Source: Chryseobacterium sp. KACC 21268
GTDB taxonomy: Bacteria > Bacteroidota > Bacteroidia > Flavobacteriales > Weeksellaceae
DNA length: 64,000 nucleotides
Assembly (NCBI GenBank): GCA_028736075.1
Contig: CP117875.1
Coordinates: 2,604,001 to 2,668,000, forward strand
Reading direction: 5' to 3'
Of the stretch, positions 45,472-53,611 are shown one piece after another. The notes beneath the pieces were generated by a model. It ran no database searches, had not been told where the DNA came from, and was given only the letters and a program-made list of their open reading frames with translations. Both the position numbers and the translations under genes were made by a program. Every line of letters begins with the position of its first letter. Position 1 is the first letter of the stretch.

Positions 45472-45939
45472 ATGGACAACAAACCAATTACTTTCCAGTT
45501 TATCTCAGAACCTACAGACGTCAATTTTGGAGGCAATGTCCACGGCGGAAGCGTGATGAAATGGATAGACCAGGTCGGTTATGCGTGTGCAAGCAATTGG
45601 TCATCAAGCTATTGTGTTACCGTGTACGTTGGTGGAATCCGGTTTTATCAACCTATCAAAATTGGGGAAATTGTCAAATTGGAATCTCACGTGATTTACA
45701 CCGGAACTTCTAGTATGCACATCGCCATTGATGTTTATTCCAGAAATATCAAAGAAAAAACCTTCGAGAAGAAAACGCACTGCATCATCGTTTTCGTAGC
45801 TGTTGACGAAAAAGGAAAATCCGTGCAGGTTCCAAAATGGACGCCAACCACCGAGCAGGAAATCCAAATGCAGGAATACGCCATCAAACTAATGAATCTC
45901 CGCCGTGACATCGAGGACGAGATGAAACCATTTTTATAA
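45472..45939 (+). CDS. Acyl-CoA thioesterase, hotdog fold
   Basis: About 155 residues. NFGGNVHGGSVMKWIDQVGYACAS is the acyl-CoA hydrolase signature (N-x-x-G-N-x-x-G-G-x-x-M-x-x-x-D), and VYVGGIRFYQPIKIGEIV completes the hotdog core. It hydrolyses acyl-CoA to free acid and CoA, likely for medium or long chains as in the YciA/BFIT group. Monocistronic by position. Confidence 0.92.
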   Translation: MDNKPITFQFISEPTDVNFGGNVHGGSVMKWIDQVGYACASNWSSSYCVTVYVGGIRFYQPIKIGEIVKLESHVIYTGTSSMHIAIDVYSRNIKEKTFEKKTHCIIVFVAVDEKGKSVQVPKWTPTTEQEIQMQEYAIKLMNLRRDIEDEMKPFL

Positions 45940-46034
45940 ATTAAATTATTTATAATTAAAAAATAACAATCCATAATCATTATAAATTGAATCAGATTTA
46001 ACAATCTGAATGATTCAATACGGATATCAATATT

Positions 46035-46042
46035 TAATTTTG
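46035..46042 (+). promoter_or_regulatory. -7 box TAATTTTG of the T9SS adhesin gene
   Basis: Exact match 23 bases before the TTG start at 46066. Confidence 0.5.
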
Positions 46043-46065
46043 CTGGAAATTAAAAATATATTCAA

Positions 46066-47622
46066 TTGAATAAAAAAATTATCAGTTTATTGGCCTTGTC
46101 ATTAGTGGCCAATATCAATGCGCAGGTTTTCAATGCAGGATTCGAAAACAACAACGGAGCACCTTTGTCCCAATTCACAACCATCAATGCGGATGGGAAT
46201 TCAGTGCCTTTCTACGCACAGATTCAGGAGTTCAACACAGAAGCTTGGATTCAGTATTATGATGGTTACGACAACAAGATTGCCTTCAGCACGTCTTTGT
46301 ATGACCCATCTGCCCAATCCAACGATTTCCTGATTACGCCGGCAATCACAATTCCACAAGAAGGAACGCCAACGCTTTACTGGAAAGGAAAGTCTTACGA
46401 TTTTGAGTTCACCGATTCTTACGCTGTGAAAGTTTCTGAGACGAATAACAATCAAGAATCGTTTACGACAACGCTGACTCAAATCGATAGCGAACAACCA
46501 TTCGACTACGCTGGTCATTCTTTGGATTTGTCGGCCTACAAAGGGAAAACCATCTATTTGGCTTTCGTCAATAATACCAATGACGGAACTTATTTGGCTT
46601 TGGACGATTTGTACATCAGCCAATCTGCCAGTTGCGTAATGCCTTCATTAAATGGATTTTCGACTTCTAATTTAAAACCAAATTCCGTGACTATCAATTG
46701 GTCTGCAACTTCCGGAATTTCCAGTTATGATACTGGATTGACGACTTTTGACACTTCCGTTTCGTCCAAAGGAACAACATCTTCCACAAGCAAGATTTTT
46801 GATAATTTACAATCTGGAAAAAGATATCAGTTCTTTCTGAAAAATGCAGATTGTGGTTCTGGCTGGGCTGGTCCAAAATCGGTTTTTACACCTTCTGAAC
46901 TTCCCTACTCTTACGACTTCGAAAAAACGGTAGAAAACTACGGTGAATATGACTCTGACGGTTGGGCTTCCAACTCTTGGATAAACGGTGAAAATGAAAC
47001 TGTTGCACAAAATGGAAGTGGTTATGTTTATAACAACACCAGCACAAGCACGACTGCAGTTAAGAATGACTGGATTTTCTCCTACCCAATTTATTTGAAA
47101 AAAGATGAAACGGTCACTGTAAAATATTATTCCGGAATCGGAAGCGATGAAGCCAATCCTGCTACTCTAAAACTTGCTGTAGCGACCAGCCAAGACAGAA
47201 ATTCTATCATCGAAACATTGAGTACAGACGTAATTTCTACAACTGCTTACAAAGAATTTACGAAAACTTACACGGCGACTGCAGACAACGTTTATTATTT
47301 CGGATTTGGAAACACAACAGCGCCGGTGACTATCACAACGTCTTTGAGAGTTGACAATGTTTCATTCACGAAAAATGCATTGGCTGTGAACGATGTCAAT
47401 AAAACCGCAATAAAAATCTATCCAAATCCAGTGGTTGACCAGTTGACTATCAAAACAGATGAAACAATCAAATCGGTTCAAGTCTATTCTCTTGATGGAA
47501 AATTACTGAAAACCATTGAAGGAAATCACGATAAAGTTGATTTTAGAAATTATCAAAAAGGAACTTATTTGTTGAAAATAGAAACCAACAAATCGGTTAC
47601 TTCTCAAAAAGTGATAAAATAG
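46066..47622 (+). CDS. T9SS-secreted adhesin-like protein
   Basis: A 518-residue secreted protein with a TTG start. Signal peptide to about residue 20; a jelly-roll choice-of-anchor-J/cleaved-adhesin-like domain (about 22-185, SNDFLITPAITIPQ ... YLALDDLYIS); a fibronectin type III-like domain (about 195-280); a second jelly-roll region (about 285-440, SYDFEKTVENYGEYDSDGW); then a type A T9SS sorting tail (about 448-518, IKIYPNPVVDQL, VYSLDGKL, GTYLLKI, KVIK). Probably attached to the cell surface or released; ligand unknown. Confidence 0.88.
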   Translation: MNKKIISLLALSLVANINAQVFNAGFENNNGAPLSQFTTINADGNSVPFYAQIQEFNTEAWIQYYDGYDNKIAFSTSLYDPSAQSNDFLITPAITIPQEGTPTLYWKGKSYDFEFTDSYAVKVSETNNNQESFTTTLTQIDSEQPFDYAGHSLDLSAYKGKTIYLAFVNNTNDGTYLALDDLYISQSASCVMPSLNGFSTSNLKPNSVTINWSATSGISSYDTGLTTFDTSVSSKGTTSSTSKIFDNLQSGKRYQFFLKNADCGSGWAGPKSVFTPSELPYSYDFEKTVENYGEYDSDGWASNSWINGENETVAQNGSGYVYNNTSTSTTAVKNDWIFSYPIYLKKDETVTVKYYSGIGSDEANPATLKLAVATSQDRNSIIETLSTDVISTTAYKEFTKTYTATADNVYYFGFGNTTAPVTITTSLRVDNVSFTKNALAVNDVNKTAIKIYPNPVVDQLTIKTDETIKSVQVYSLDGKLLKTIEGNHDKVDFRNYQKGTYLLKIETNKSVTSQKVIK

Positions 47623-47659
47623 TTATAAAAATTAGTTTAGAATTTTTTCAATAAAATAG

Positions 47660-47689
47660 TTGTGGAATTAAAAATCATTTCTAAATTTG
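47660..47689 (+). promoter_or_regulatory. Promoter of the trp operon
   Basis: TTG (47660-47662), 19-nt spacer, TAAATTTG (47682-47689): one of the best -33/-7 pairs in the window. Transcription should start near 47695. Confidence 0.7.
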
Positions 47690-47694
47690 TCCCA

Positions 47695-47769
47695 ATGAAA
47701 ACAATGAACAATATCTGGTGGTGGCTTTCTAACTCTTTGTCGGGTCTGAAAGGCTTATCGGTGTTCTAA
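47695..47769 (+). CDS. trpL: trp operon leader peptide
   Basis: A 24-codon frame encoding MKTMNNIWWWLSNS followed by ten more residues. Three consecutive Trp codons (TGG TGG TGG) are at 47716-47724. An in-frame second ATG at 47704 could be the real start; the first ATG coincides with the predicted transcription start. It lies just before the attenuator hairpin and trpE. Stalling on the Trp codons when charged tRNA-Trp is scarce would release the downstream antiterminator, as in enterobacterial trp attenuation. Confidence 0.88.
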   Translation: MKTMNNIWWWLSNSLSGLKGLSVF

Positions 47770-47833
47770 ATTCTGAACTAACTATAACTCAATCATAATA
47801 AGACTTCGACATTTTTTGTTGAAGTCTTTTTTT
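47724..47833 (+). promoter_or_regulatory. trp attenuator (alternative hairpins)
   Basis: Three mutually exclusive pairings can be read. (1) CTTTC at 47725 with GAAAG at 47748, next to the Trp codons. (2) Antiterminator: TGTCG..GTCT at 47739-47748 with AGAC..CGACA at 47801-47811. (3) Terminator: AAGACTTCGACA (47800-47811) with TGTTGAAGTCTT, then a T tract. Segment 47801-47811 is shared by (2) and (3), so they exclude each other. Confidence 0.75.
47800..47833 (+). terminator. Intrinsic terminator of the trp leader
   Basis: Stem AAGACTTCGACA / TGTTGAAGTCTT (one G.T) with a T-only loop and seven T after the stem; 24 bases before trpE. Confidence 0.85.
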
Positions 47834-47856
47834 ATTTAAATTCTAAAATTAATCTG

Positions 47857-49278
47857 ATGAAATTCAGTAAAACCATAAAAGTAAAAACCACCGTAAAATC
47901 CCAATTGGCAGACCTTTTCACGCCCATCGGAATCTACCTGCGACTTCGCGATAACTTCCGCGATACCATCCTCTTAGAAAATGCCGGAAACCAAAACTCG
48001 GAAAATTCGTTTTCGTTTATTTGTGTGAACGCCATTGCAGGAATCGAAATACGTGATTATCACGAAGCTGAATTCAAATTTCCATTGGAAAATCCGGAAA
48101 AAATCCAGTTGGAAAATGAAAAATTGTCAGATTTGCTTCAGGAATTTTCAGATGCTTTCCAATGTGAAAAACCAAACCACGAAATTGGAAAAAGTGCGCA
48201 GGGATTTTTTGGATACACGAGTTATGATGCGATTCCATTCTTCGAAAACATCAAATTTAAAGAGCTTTCTGAGGAAAACAAAATTCCGTTGATGCGTTAC
48301 AGATTGTATCAGTACGTCATCGCAATCAACCATCACAACGACGAAATGTTCTTGATTGAGAATAAAATTGATGGCTTAAAATCAGAACTTTCAACCATCG
48401 AGAATTTCATCAACCAAAAAAATGCGCCCGTTTTTCCATTCGAAATCACGGCAGAGGAAACTTCTAATTTAAAAGATGAAGAATTTCTGGAATCGGTAGA
48501 ATTTGCAAAAAAACACTGTTTCCGTGGCGACGTTTTTCAGTTGGTTCTCAGCAGACGATTTGAGCAAAAGTTTCAAGGCGACGAGTTCAATGTTTATCGT
48601 GCTTTGAGGAATATCAATCCTTCGCCTTATCTATTCTTCTTCGATTATGGTGATTATAAATTAATCGGTTCAAGTCCGGAAAGTCAATTGATTATCAAAA
48701 ACGGAAAAGCCATCATTCATCCGATTGCAGGCACTTTCAAAAGAACTGGAAACATCGAGAACGATTTGGAATCCGCAGAAGAACTCAAAAAAGACCCGAA
48801 AGAAAACGCCGAACATACGATGTTGGTTGACTTGGCGCGAAACGACCTGAGCATTCACGGGAAAAATACAACGGTTTCTAAACTGAAGGAAATCCATTTC
48901 TTTTCCCACGTTATCCATATGGTTTCTGAAGTGGTTGCCGATGTCAAAGAAAATCAAAATCCTTACGAAATGATTGCTACTACTTTCCCACAAGGCACTT
49001 TGAGTGGCGCACCAAAATACCGCGCAATGCAACTCATCGATGAACACGAGAAAACTTCCCGAAGTTATTACGCTGGTTGTATTGGTTTTGTAGGTTTTGA
49101 TGGAAGCTGTAATCAGGCGATTATGATTCGTACTTTCCTGAGTAAAAACAATACATTATTTTATCAAGCCGGCGCCGGAATCACAGCCAAATCCGTTGCC
49201 GAAAGTGAATTGCAGGAAGTGAATAACAAATTAGGCGCTTTGAAAAAAGCCGTTTTAAAAGCAGAGAAAATTAGTTGA
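47857..49278 (+). CDS. trpE: Anthranilate synthase component I
   Basis: A 473-residue chorismate-using enzyme. The N-terminal part has the Trp-binding region, where the usual LLES motif reads LLEN (about residues 40-43). The catalytic domain has HPIAGTFKRTG, DLARNDLSIHG, and FPQGTLSGAPKYRAMQLIDE. With TrpG it converts chorismate and glutamine to anthranilate. First structural gene after the attenuator. Confidence 0.96.
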   Translation: MKFSKTIKVKTTVKSQLADLFTPIGIYLRLRDNFRDTILLENAGNQNSENSFSFICVNAIAGIEIRDYHEAEFKFPLENPEKIQLENEKLSDLLQEFSDAFQCEKPNHEIGKSAQGFFGYTSYDAIPFFENIKFKELSEENKIPLMRYRLYQYVIAINHHNDEMFLIENKIDGLKSELSTIENFINQKNAPVFPFEITAEETSNLKDEEFLESVEFAKKHCFRGDVFQLVLSRRFEQKFQGDEFNVYRALRNINPSPYLFFFDYGDYKLIGSSPESQLIIKNGKAIIHPIAGTFKRTGNIENDLESAEELKKDPKENAEHTMLVDLARNDLSIHGKNTTVSKLKEIHFFSHVIHMVSEVVADVKENQNPYEMIATTFPQGTLSGAPKYRAMQLIDEHEKTSRSYYAGCIGFVGFDGSCNQAIMIRTFLSKNNTLFYQAGAGITAKSVAESELQEVNNKLGALKKAVLKAEKIS

Positions 49279-49281
49279 TTG

Positions 49282-49308
49282 TTGTTGGTTGATTGTTGAT
49301 AGAACTAA
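49282..49308 (+). repeat. Heptanucleotide repeat after trpE
   Basis: GTTGATT/GTTGTTG/GTTGATA-type 7-mers in the trpE-downstream gap. They are the reverse complement of the CAACCAT/CAACTAT units translated in trpG and trpF. Confidence 0.65.
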
Positions 49309-49320
49309 AAAAACACAAAT

Positions 49321-49674
49321 ATGGAATACATAAATCTGGACGTTTGGATTCAGGCAAGAAAGCTTACAAACCTTGTTTATAATCTAACAAAAAAATATCC
49401 AAAAGAGGAAATGTTTGGATTAACAAATCAAATTAGAAGATGTGCCGTTTCTGTGCCTTCAAATATTGCAGAAGGCTGTGGAAGAAGCACTTCAAAAGAT
49501 ACAATACACTTTCTATTCATTGCCAGAGGTTCACTTTATGAACTTGAAACGCAATTTTATTTATCAGCAGACCAAAATTATTTAAGCGACGAAGAGCTAA
49601 CAGTAATTCTCAATCAAATAATGAGTTGCAAAAAATTATTAAACGGATTTATAAACTATTACAGAACTAAGTAA
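49321..49674 (+). CDS. Four-helix-bundle protein (23S rRNA intervening-sequence type)
   Basis: A 117-residue all-helical protein of the family first seen in 23S rRNA intervening sequences: LDVWIQARKLTNLVYNLTKKYPKEEMFGLTNQIRRCAVSVPSNIAEGCGR and LYELETQFYLS. Its molecular role is unknown; no rRNA gene is here. It lies between trpE and trpG and ends one base before the trpG ATG, so it is translated within the trp transcript. Confidence 0.88.
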   Translation: MEYINLDVWIQARKLTNLVYNLTKKYPKEEMFGLTNQIRRCAVSVPSNIAEGCGRSTSKDTIHFLFIARGSLYELETQFYLSADQNYLSDEELTVILNQIMSCKKLLNGFINYYRTK

Positions 49675-49675
49675 A

Positions 49676-50287
49676 ATGACAGATATTTTAAAACCATCAA
49701 CCATCAACCATCAACTATCAACCAAAATTCTGGTCTTCGACAATTACGATAGTTTTACTTACAATCTCGTTCAAATCATAGAACAAATCGTTGGTGAAGA
49801 AGTCGACGTTTTCCGCAATGACAAAATTGCCTTGGAAGACATCGACAAATACGACAAAATCATCCTTTCTCCAGGCCCGGGAATTCCGGAAGAAGCAGGA
49901 ATTTTGTTAGAATTAATAAAAAAATATGCGCCAACGAAATCCATTTTCGGGGTTTGCCTCGGACAGCAGGCGATTGCGGAAGCTTTTGGTGGAAGTTTGA
50001 TTAACCTTTCTGAAATCTATCACGGCGTTGCAACAGAATCTATTCAAATCAATGCGCACCAGATTTTCAATGGTTTACCAGAAACTTTGGAAGTCGGCAG
50101 ATACCATTCTTGGGCAGTAAATCCTGATGATTTCCCTGCTGAACTGGAAATCACAAGCGTCGACAAAAACGGAATGATTATGAGTTTGAAACACAAAACC
50201 TACGATGTTCACGCTGTACAATATCATCCGGAAAGCATCTTGACGCCTGATGGAAGAAAGATTTTAGAGAATTTTTTGAATAACTAA
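49676..50287 (+). CDS. trpG: Anthranilate synthase component II (glutamine amidotransferase)
   Basis: A 203-residue class I glutamine amidotransferase supplying ammonia to TrpE. The nucleophilic Cys is in GVCLGQQAIAEAFGG and the His/Glu pair in VQYHPESI. The conserved protein begins at KILVFDNYDSFTYN; before it is a 16-residue extension (MTDILKPSTINHQLST) encoded by CAACCAT-type repeats. No other start codon is available between, so the extension seems translated. Confidence 0.94.
   Translation: MTDILKPSTINHQLSTKILVFDNYDSFTYNLVQIIEQIVGEEVDVFRNDKIALEDIDKYDKIILSPGPGIPEEAGILLELIKKYAPTKSIFGVCLGQQAIAEAFGGSLINLSEIYHGVATESIQINAHQIFNGLPETLEVGRYHSWAVNPDDFPAELEITSVDKNGMIMSLKHKTYDVHAVQYHPESILTPDGRKILENFLNN
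49694..49722 (+). repeat. Heptanucleotide repeat inside the trpG start region
   Basis: Four consecutive units of the form CAACCAT/CAACTAT are translated as S-T-I-N-H-Q-L-S-T. The same units occur at two sites in trpF. Confidence 0.75.
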
Positions 50288-50298
50288 TTGCGAGTAAA

Positions 50299-51696
50299 AT
50301 GAATCATTTCTTAAAAGAAGACCTTACAAATCTGGAAGGTCTTTTATCAAAAATAAAGGAACAAGGAATCGCATATTTAGATAATATTTCTGAAAGAGCG
50401 ACTTATTCCGAACATCAATTACCACAGGAAATCCTTTCTACAAAAGAAGGAAAAGGCTCGCGAGAAAGTTTGAAAATTTTCAATGAGCGCTTAGAACCTT
50501 TGGTAGTTGCCTCTTCGGGACCAAGATATTGGGGTTTCGTAACTGGCGGCACAACCCCAGCGTCAATTATGGGCGATTGGCTCACGAGTATTTATGACCA
50601 GAATACGCAAGCTTTAACAGGCGTTGGCGATATTTCCGGACAGATAGAAATTGAAACCATCAAAATGCTTTTAGATTTCTTCGAGTTGCCTCAGGATTAC
50701 ATCGGCGGATTTGTAAGTGGCGCAACGATGTCCAATTTTACCTGTCTTGCGGTTGCGAGACAATGGATTGGGAAAAATTTGGGACAGGATTTTGCTAAAG
50801 ATGGAATCACGGAAAAAATCAATGTTCTATCTGCAATGCCACATTCTTCTTCCATCAAATCGCTTTCTATGCTCGGAATCGGAAGCAATAATATCATCAA
50901 AATCAAAGTTGCAGAAGGAAATAGAGAATGCCTTGACACCGTTGATTTTGAAGAAAAAATCAAAGAATTAAATGGTGAACCTTTCATTTTAATTTCCAGT
51001 GCTGGAACTGTAAACACAGTTGATTTCGATGATTTCCAAGCAATTTCAAAACTGAAAAATAAATATAATTTTTGGTGGCACATTGATGCTGCTTTTGGAG
51101 CTTTTGCAAAATTTTCGGATGAGCATAAACATTTATTAAAAGATTGGGAAAACGCTGACAGTATTACGATTGACAATCACAAATGGATGAATGTACCTTA
51201 TGAAAATGCGGCCTTCTTCATCAAGGAAAAACATAAATTGGAACAGATAGAAACGTTCCAAAATTCCAGCGCACCTTATCTTGGAGACCCGATGGAGAAA
51301 TTCAGTTATCTCAATTTTCTTCCCGAAAATTCCAGAAGACTGAAAGCGCTTCCGGTTTGGTTTTCTCTGATTGCTTACGGAAAAGACGGTTTTAAAGAAA
51401 TGATTGAAAAAAGCATTTCCCTTTCACAATATTTCGGAAACCTGATTGAAAGTGACAACAATTTCGAAATACTTGCTCCGGTAAGATTGAACACCGTTTG
51501 CTTCACATTAAAAAATCAATCGTCCGAACAGGTTTCGGAATTTTTAGAAAGATTAAATCAAACTAAAAAAGTATTCTTAACACCAACAATCTATAACGGA
51601 AAGCAAGCCATAAGAGCTGCTTTCGTCAATTGGAGAACAGAAAGTTCGGATGTTGAACTTGTTTTCAATTTGATGCAGGAATTATTAAGAAAATAA
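50299..51696 (+). CDS. Group II PLP-dependent amino-acid decarboxylase family
   Basis: A 465-residue fold-type I PLP enzyme of the aromatic/acidic amino-acid decarboxylase family. GFVSGATMSNFTCLAVARQW is the N-terminal family segment, WHIDAAFGAFAKF contains the PLP-ring Asp, and SITIDNHKWMNVPYENA carries the Schiff-base Lys. The substrate is not certain. It lies 11 bp after trpG and 3 bp before trpD, inside the attenuated trp operon, which makes tryptophan or another aromatic amino acid a candidate substrate, but no sequence feature proves this. Confidence 0.85.
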   Translation: MNHFLKEDLTNLEGLLSKIKEQGIAYLDNISERATYSEHQLPQEILSTKEGKGSRESLKIFNERLEPLVVASSGPRYWGFVTGGTTPASIMGDWLTSIYDQNTQALTGVGDISGQIEIETIKMLLDFFELPQDYIGGFVSGATMSNFTCLAVARQWIGKNLGQDFAKDGITEKINVLSAMPHSSSIKSLSMLGIGSNNIIKIKVAEGNRECLDTVDFEEKIKELNGEPFILISSAGTVNTVDFDDFQAISKLKNKYNFWWHIDAAFGAFAKFSDEHKHLLKDWENADSITIDNHKWMNVPYENAAFFIKEKHKLEQIETFQNSSAPYLGDPMEKFSYLNFLPENSRRLKALPVWFSLIAYGKDGFKEMIEKSISLSQYFGNLIESDNNFEILAPVRLNTVCFTLKNQSSEQVSEFLERLNQTKKVFLTPTIYNGKQAIRAAFVNWRTESSDVELVFNLMQELLRK

Positions 51697-51699
51697 ACA

Positions 51700-52686
51700 A
51701 TGAAACAAATATTACAATATCTCTTCAACCACCAAACTTTGACAAGAGCCGAAGCCAAGGCGATTTTGACGGAGATTTCACAAAATAAATTCAATGAGAG
51801 CGAGGTCATTTCTTTCATCACCGTTTTCTTGATGCGAAGCATTACGCTCGAAGAACTCACTGGTTTCCGTGAGGCCTTACTTCAATTGGCAAAACCTATC
51901 GATTTGGGAACGAACGATGTGGTTGACATCGTTGGAACTGGTGGTGATGGAAAAAACACATTCAACATTTCAACTCTGGCAAGTTTTATCGTCGCCGGAA
52001 CTGGACAAAAAGTCGCGAAACAAGGGAATTATGGCGCGTCATCCATCTCTGGTTCATCCAATGTTTTGGAAGAGTTGGCTTACAAATTCAAAGATAATTC
52101 TGAAGATTTGAAAGCCGACTTGGAAAAAGGAAACATCTGTTTCATCCACGCACCACTTTTTCATCCGGCTTTGAAATCCGTCGCGCCGTTGAGGAAACAA
52201 TTGGGATTGAAGACCTTTTTCAATATCCTTGGACCGTTGGTAAATCCTGCGAAACCAAAATATTCGATGATTGGCGTTGCAAATCTGGAGATTGCGAGGG
52301 TATATCAATACCTTTTGCAACAGCAAAAAAGCGAGTTTATGCTGGTTCACGCTTTGGATGGTTATGATGAAATTTCATTGACGGGCGACACAAAAATCTT
52401 CAATAAGTCGGGCGAAAAAATCTATTCAGCGGAAGATTTGAAATTCAAAAACATCGAACCGGAAACTATTTTCGGAGGTCATTCAAAAGAAGAATCTGCC
52501 AAGATTTTCATTAATATTCTTGAAGGAAAAGGAACGGAGGAACAGAATTCTGTGGTCTTAGCAAATGCATCAATCGCCCTGCTGAATACTGAAAAATATG
52601 GTGATTATAATAATTGTCTTGCACTTGCAAAAGACAGTTTGGAAAGTGGAAAAGCTTTACAAAGTCTCAAGAATATTATTAAGTAG
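51700..52686 (+). CDS. trpD: Anthranilate phosphoribosyltransferase
   Basis: A 328-residue enzyme joining anthranilate and PRPP. The PRPP loop GTGGDGKNTFNIST (about 85-98), KQGNYGASSISGSSNVLE, and NILGPLVNPAKP are typical. It is followed by the largest intra-operon gap (130 bp), which holds hairpin repeat D. Confidence 0.96.
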   Translation: MKQILQYLFNHQTLTRAEAKAILTEISQNKFNESEVISFITVFLMRSITLEELTGFREALLQLAKPIDLGTNDVVDIVGTGGDGKNTFNISTLASFIVAGTGQKVAKQGNYGASSISGSSNVLEELAYKFKDNSEDLKADLEKGNICFIHAPLFHPALKSVAPLRKQLGLKTFFNILGPLVNPAKPKYSMIGVANLEIARVYQYLLQQQKSEFMLVHALDGYDEISLTGDTKIFNKSGEKIYSAEDLKFKNIEPETIFGGHSKEESAKIFINILEGKGTEEQNSVVLANASIALLNTEKYGDYNNCLALAKDSLESGKALQSLKNIIK

Positions 52687-52695
52687 AATTTTTAT

Positions 52696-52781
52696 GGCGA
52701 CAATTTCCGCCCTCCGTTCCCGCTATTTTTTGCCTTTGCTTTTCCAGCAACAAAAAATGAGCTCCACTCAGGTCGGGTCGC
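52696..52781 (+). repeat. Dispersed hairpin repeat, copy D, inside the trp operon
   Basis: Ends GCGAC (52697) and GTCGC (52777-52781) pair; inner stem GCTATTTTTTG / CAAAAAATGAGC. Length 85 nt between paired ends, same as copy A. It sits between trpD and trpC. Confidence 0.82.
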
Positions 52782-52816
52782 AGATTCAATATAAATATAA
52801 AGTTTAGTCAAAAGAA

Positions 52817-53596
52817 ATGACCATTTTAGATAAAATCATAGAAAGAAAAAAACAGGAAATTGCAGATTCAAAATCCAAGATTTCTGTGGAACAACTGAAA
52901 GATTCAGAATTCTTTGGAAGGAAAACTTTTTCATTGAAAGAAACTTTGAAATCCAAATCCGGAATTATCACCGAATTCAAAAGACAATCACCGAGCAAAG
53001 GAATTATCAATGATAAAGTTTCGCCATTGGAAGTCGTTTCTCAATACGAAAAATTTGGAGCAAGCGCCGTTTCTATTTTGACAGACAAAGACTTTTTCGG
53101 CGGAAGTTTTCAAGATATTTTGAGCCTCAGAAATCACATCAACATTCCAATTTTGAGAAAAGATTTTATGGTCGATGAATATCAGTTCTACGAAGCAAAA
53201 TCGATTGGAGCCGACGTCATTTTATTGATTGCATCTTGTCTTTCGCCAACTCAGGTTTCCGAATTTACGGAAGTGGCTCATTATTTAAATCTTGAAGTTT
53301 TGTTGGAAATCCACTCCGAAGAAGAGCTCGTTCATATTAATAAAAATGTAGATTTAGTCGGCATTAACAATAGAAATTTAAAAGATTTCAAAGTTGACTT
53401 GCAACATTCTGTCAATTTGAAAAACCAACTTCCGCAAGATATTTTGTCCATTGCAGAAAGTGGGATTTATAACGAAGAAGATTTCAGATTCCTGAAAGAA
53501 AAAGGTTTCGACGGATTTTTGATGGGCGAATATTTTATGAAAGATGAAAATCCGGGAAAGAAATTTGGAGAATTCGTTTCTAATGTATCAATTTAA
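52817..53596 (+). CDS. trpC: Indole-3-glycerol-phosphate synthase
   Basis: A 259-residue TIM barrel. ITEFKRQSPSKGII contains the catalytic Lys, and ILRKDFMVDEYQFYEAKSIGADVILLI and GINNRNLKDFKVD are family signatures. It closes the indole ring from carboxyphenylamino-deoxyribulose phosphate. Single-function, not fused to TrpF. Confidence 0.96.
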   Translation: MTILDKIIERKKQEIADSKSKISVEQLKDSEFFGRKTFSLKETLKSKSGIITEFKRQSPSKGIINDKVSPLEVVSQYEKFGASAVSILTDKDFFGGSFQDILSLRNHINIPILRKDFMVDEYQFYEAKSIGADVILLIASCLSPTQVSEFTEVAHYLNLEVLLEIHSEEELVHINKNVDLVGINNRNLKDFKVDLQHSVNLKNQLPQDILSIAESGIYNEEDFRFLKEKGFDGFLMGEYFMKDENPGKKFGEFVSNVSI

Positions 53597-53611
53597 GTTT
53601 AACAGCTATCA

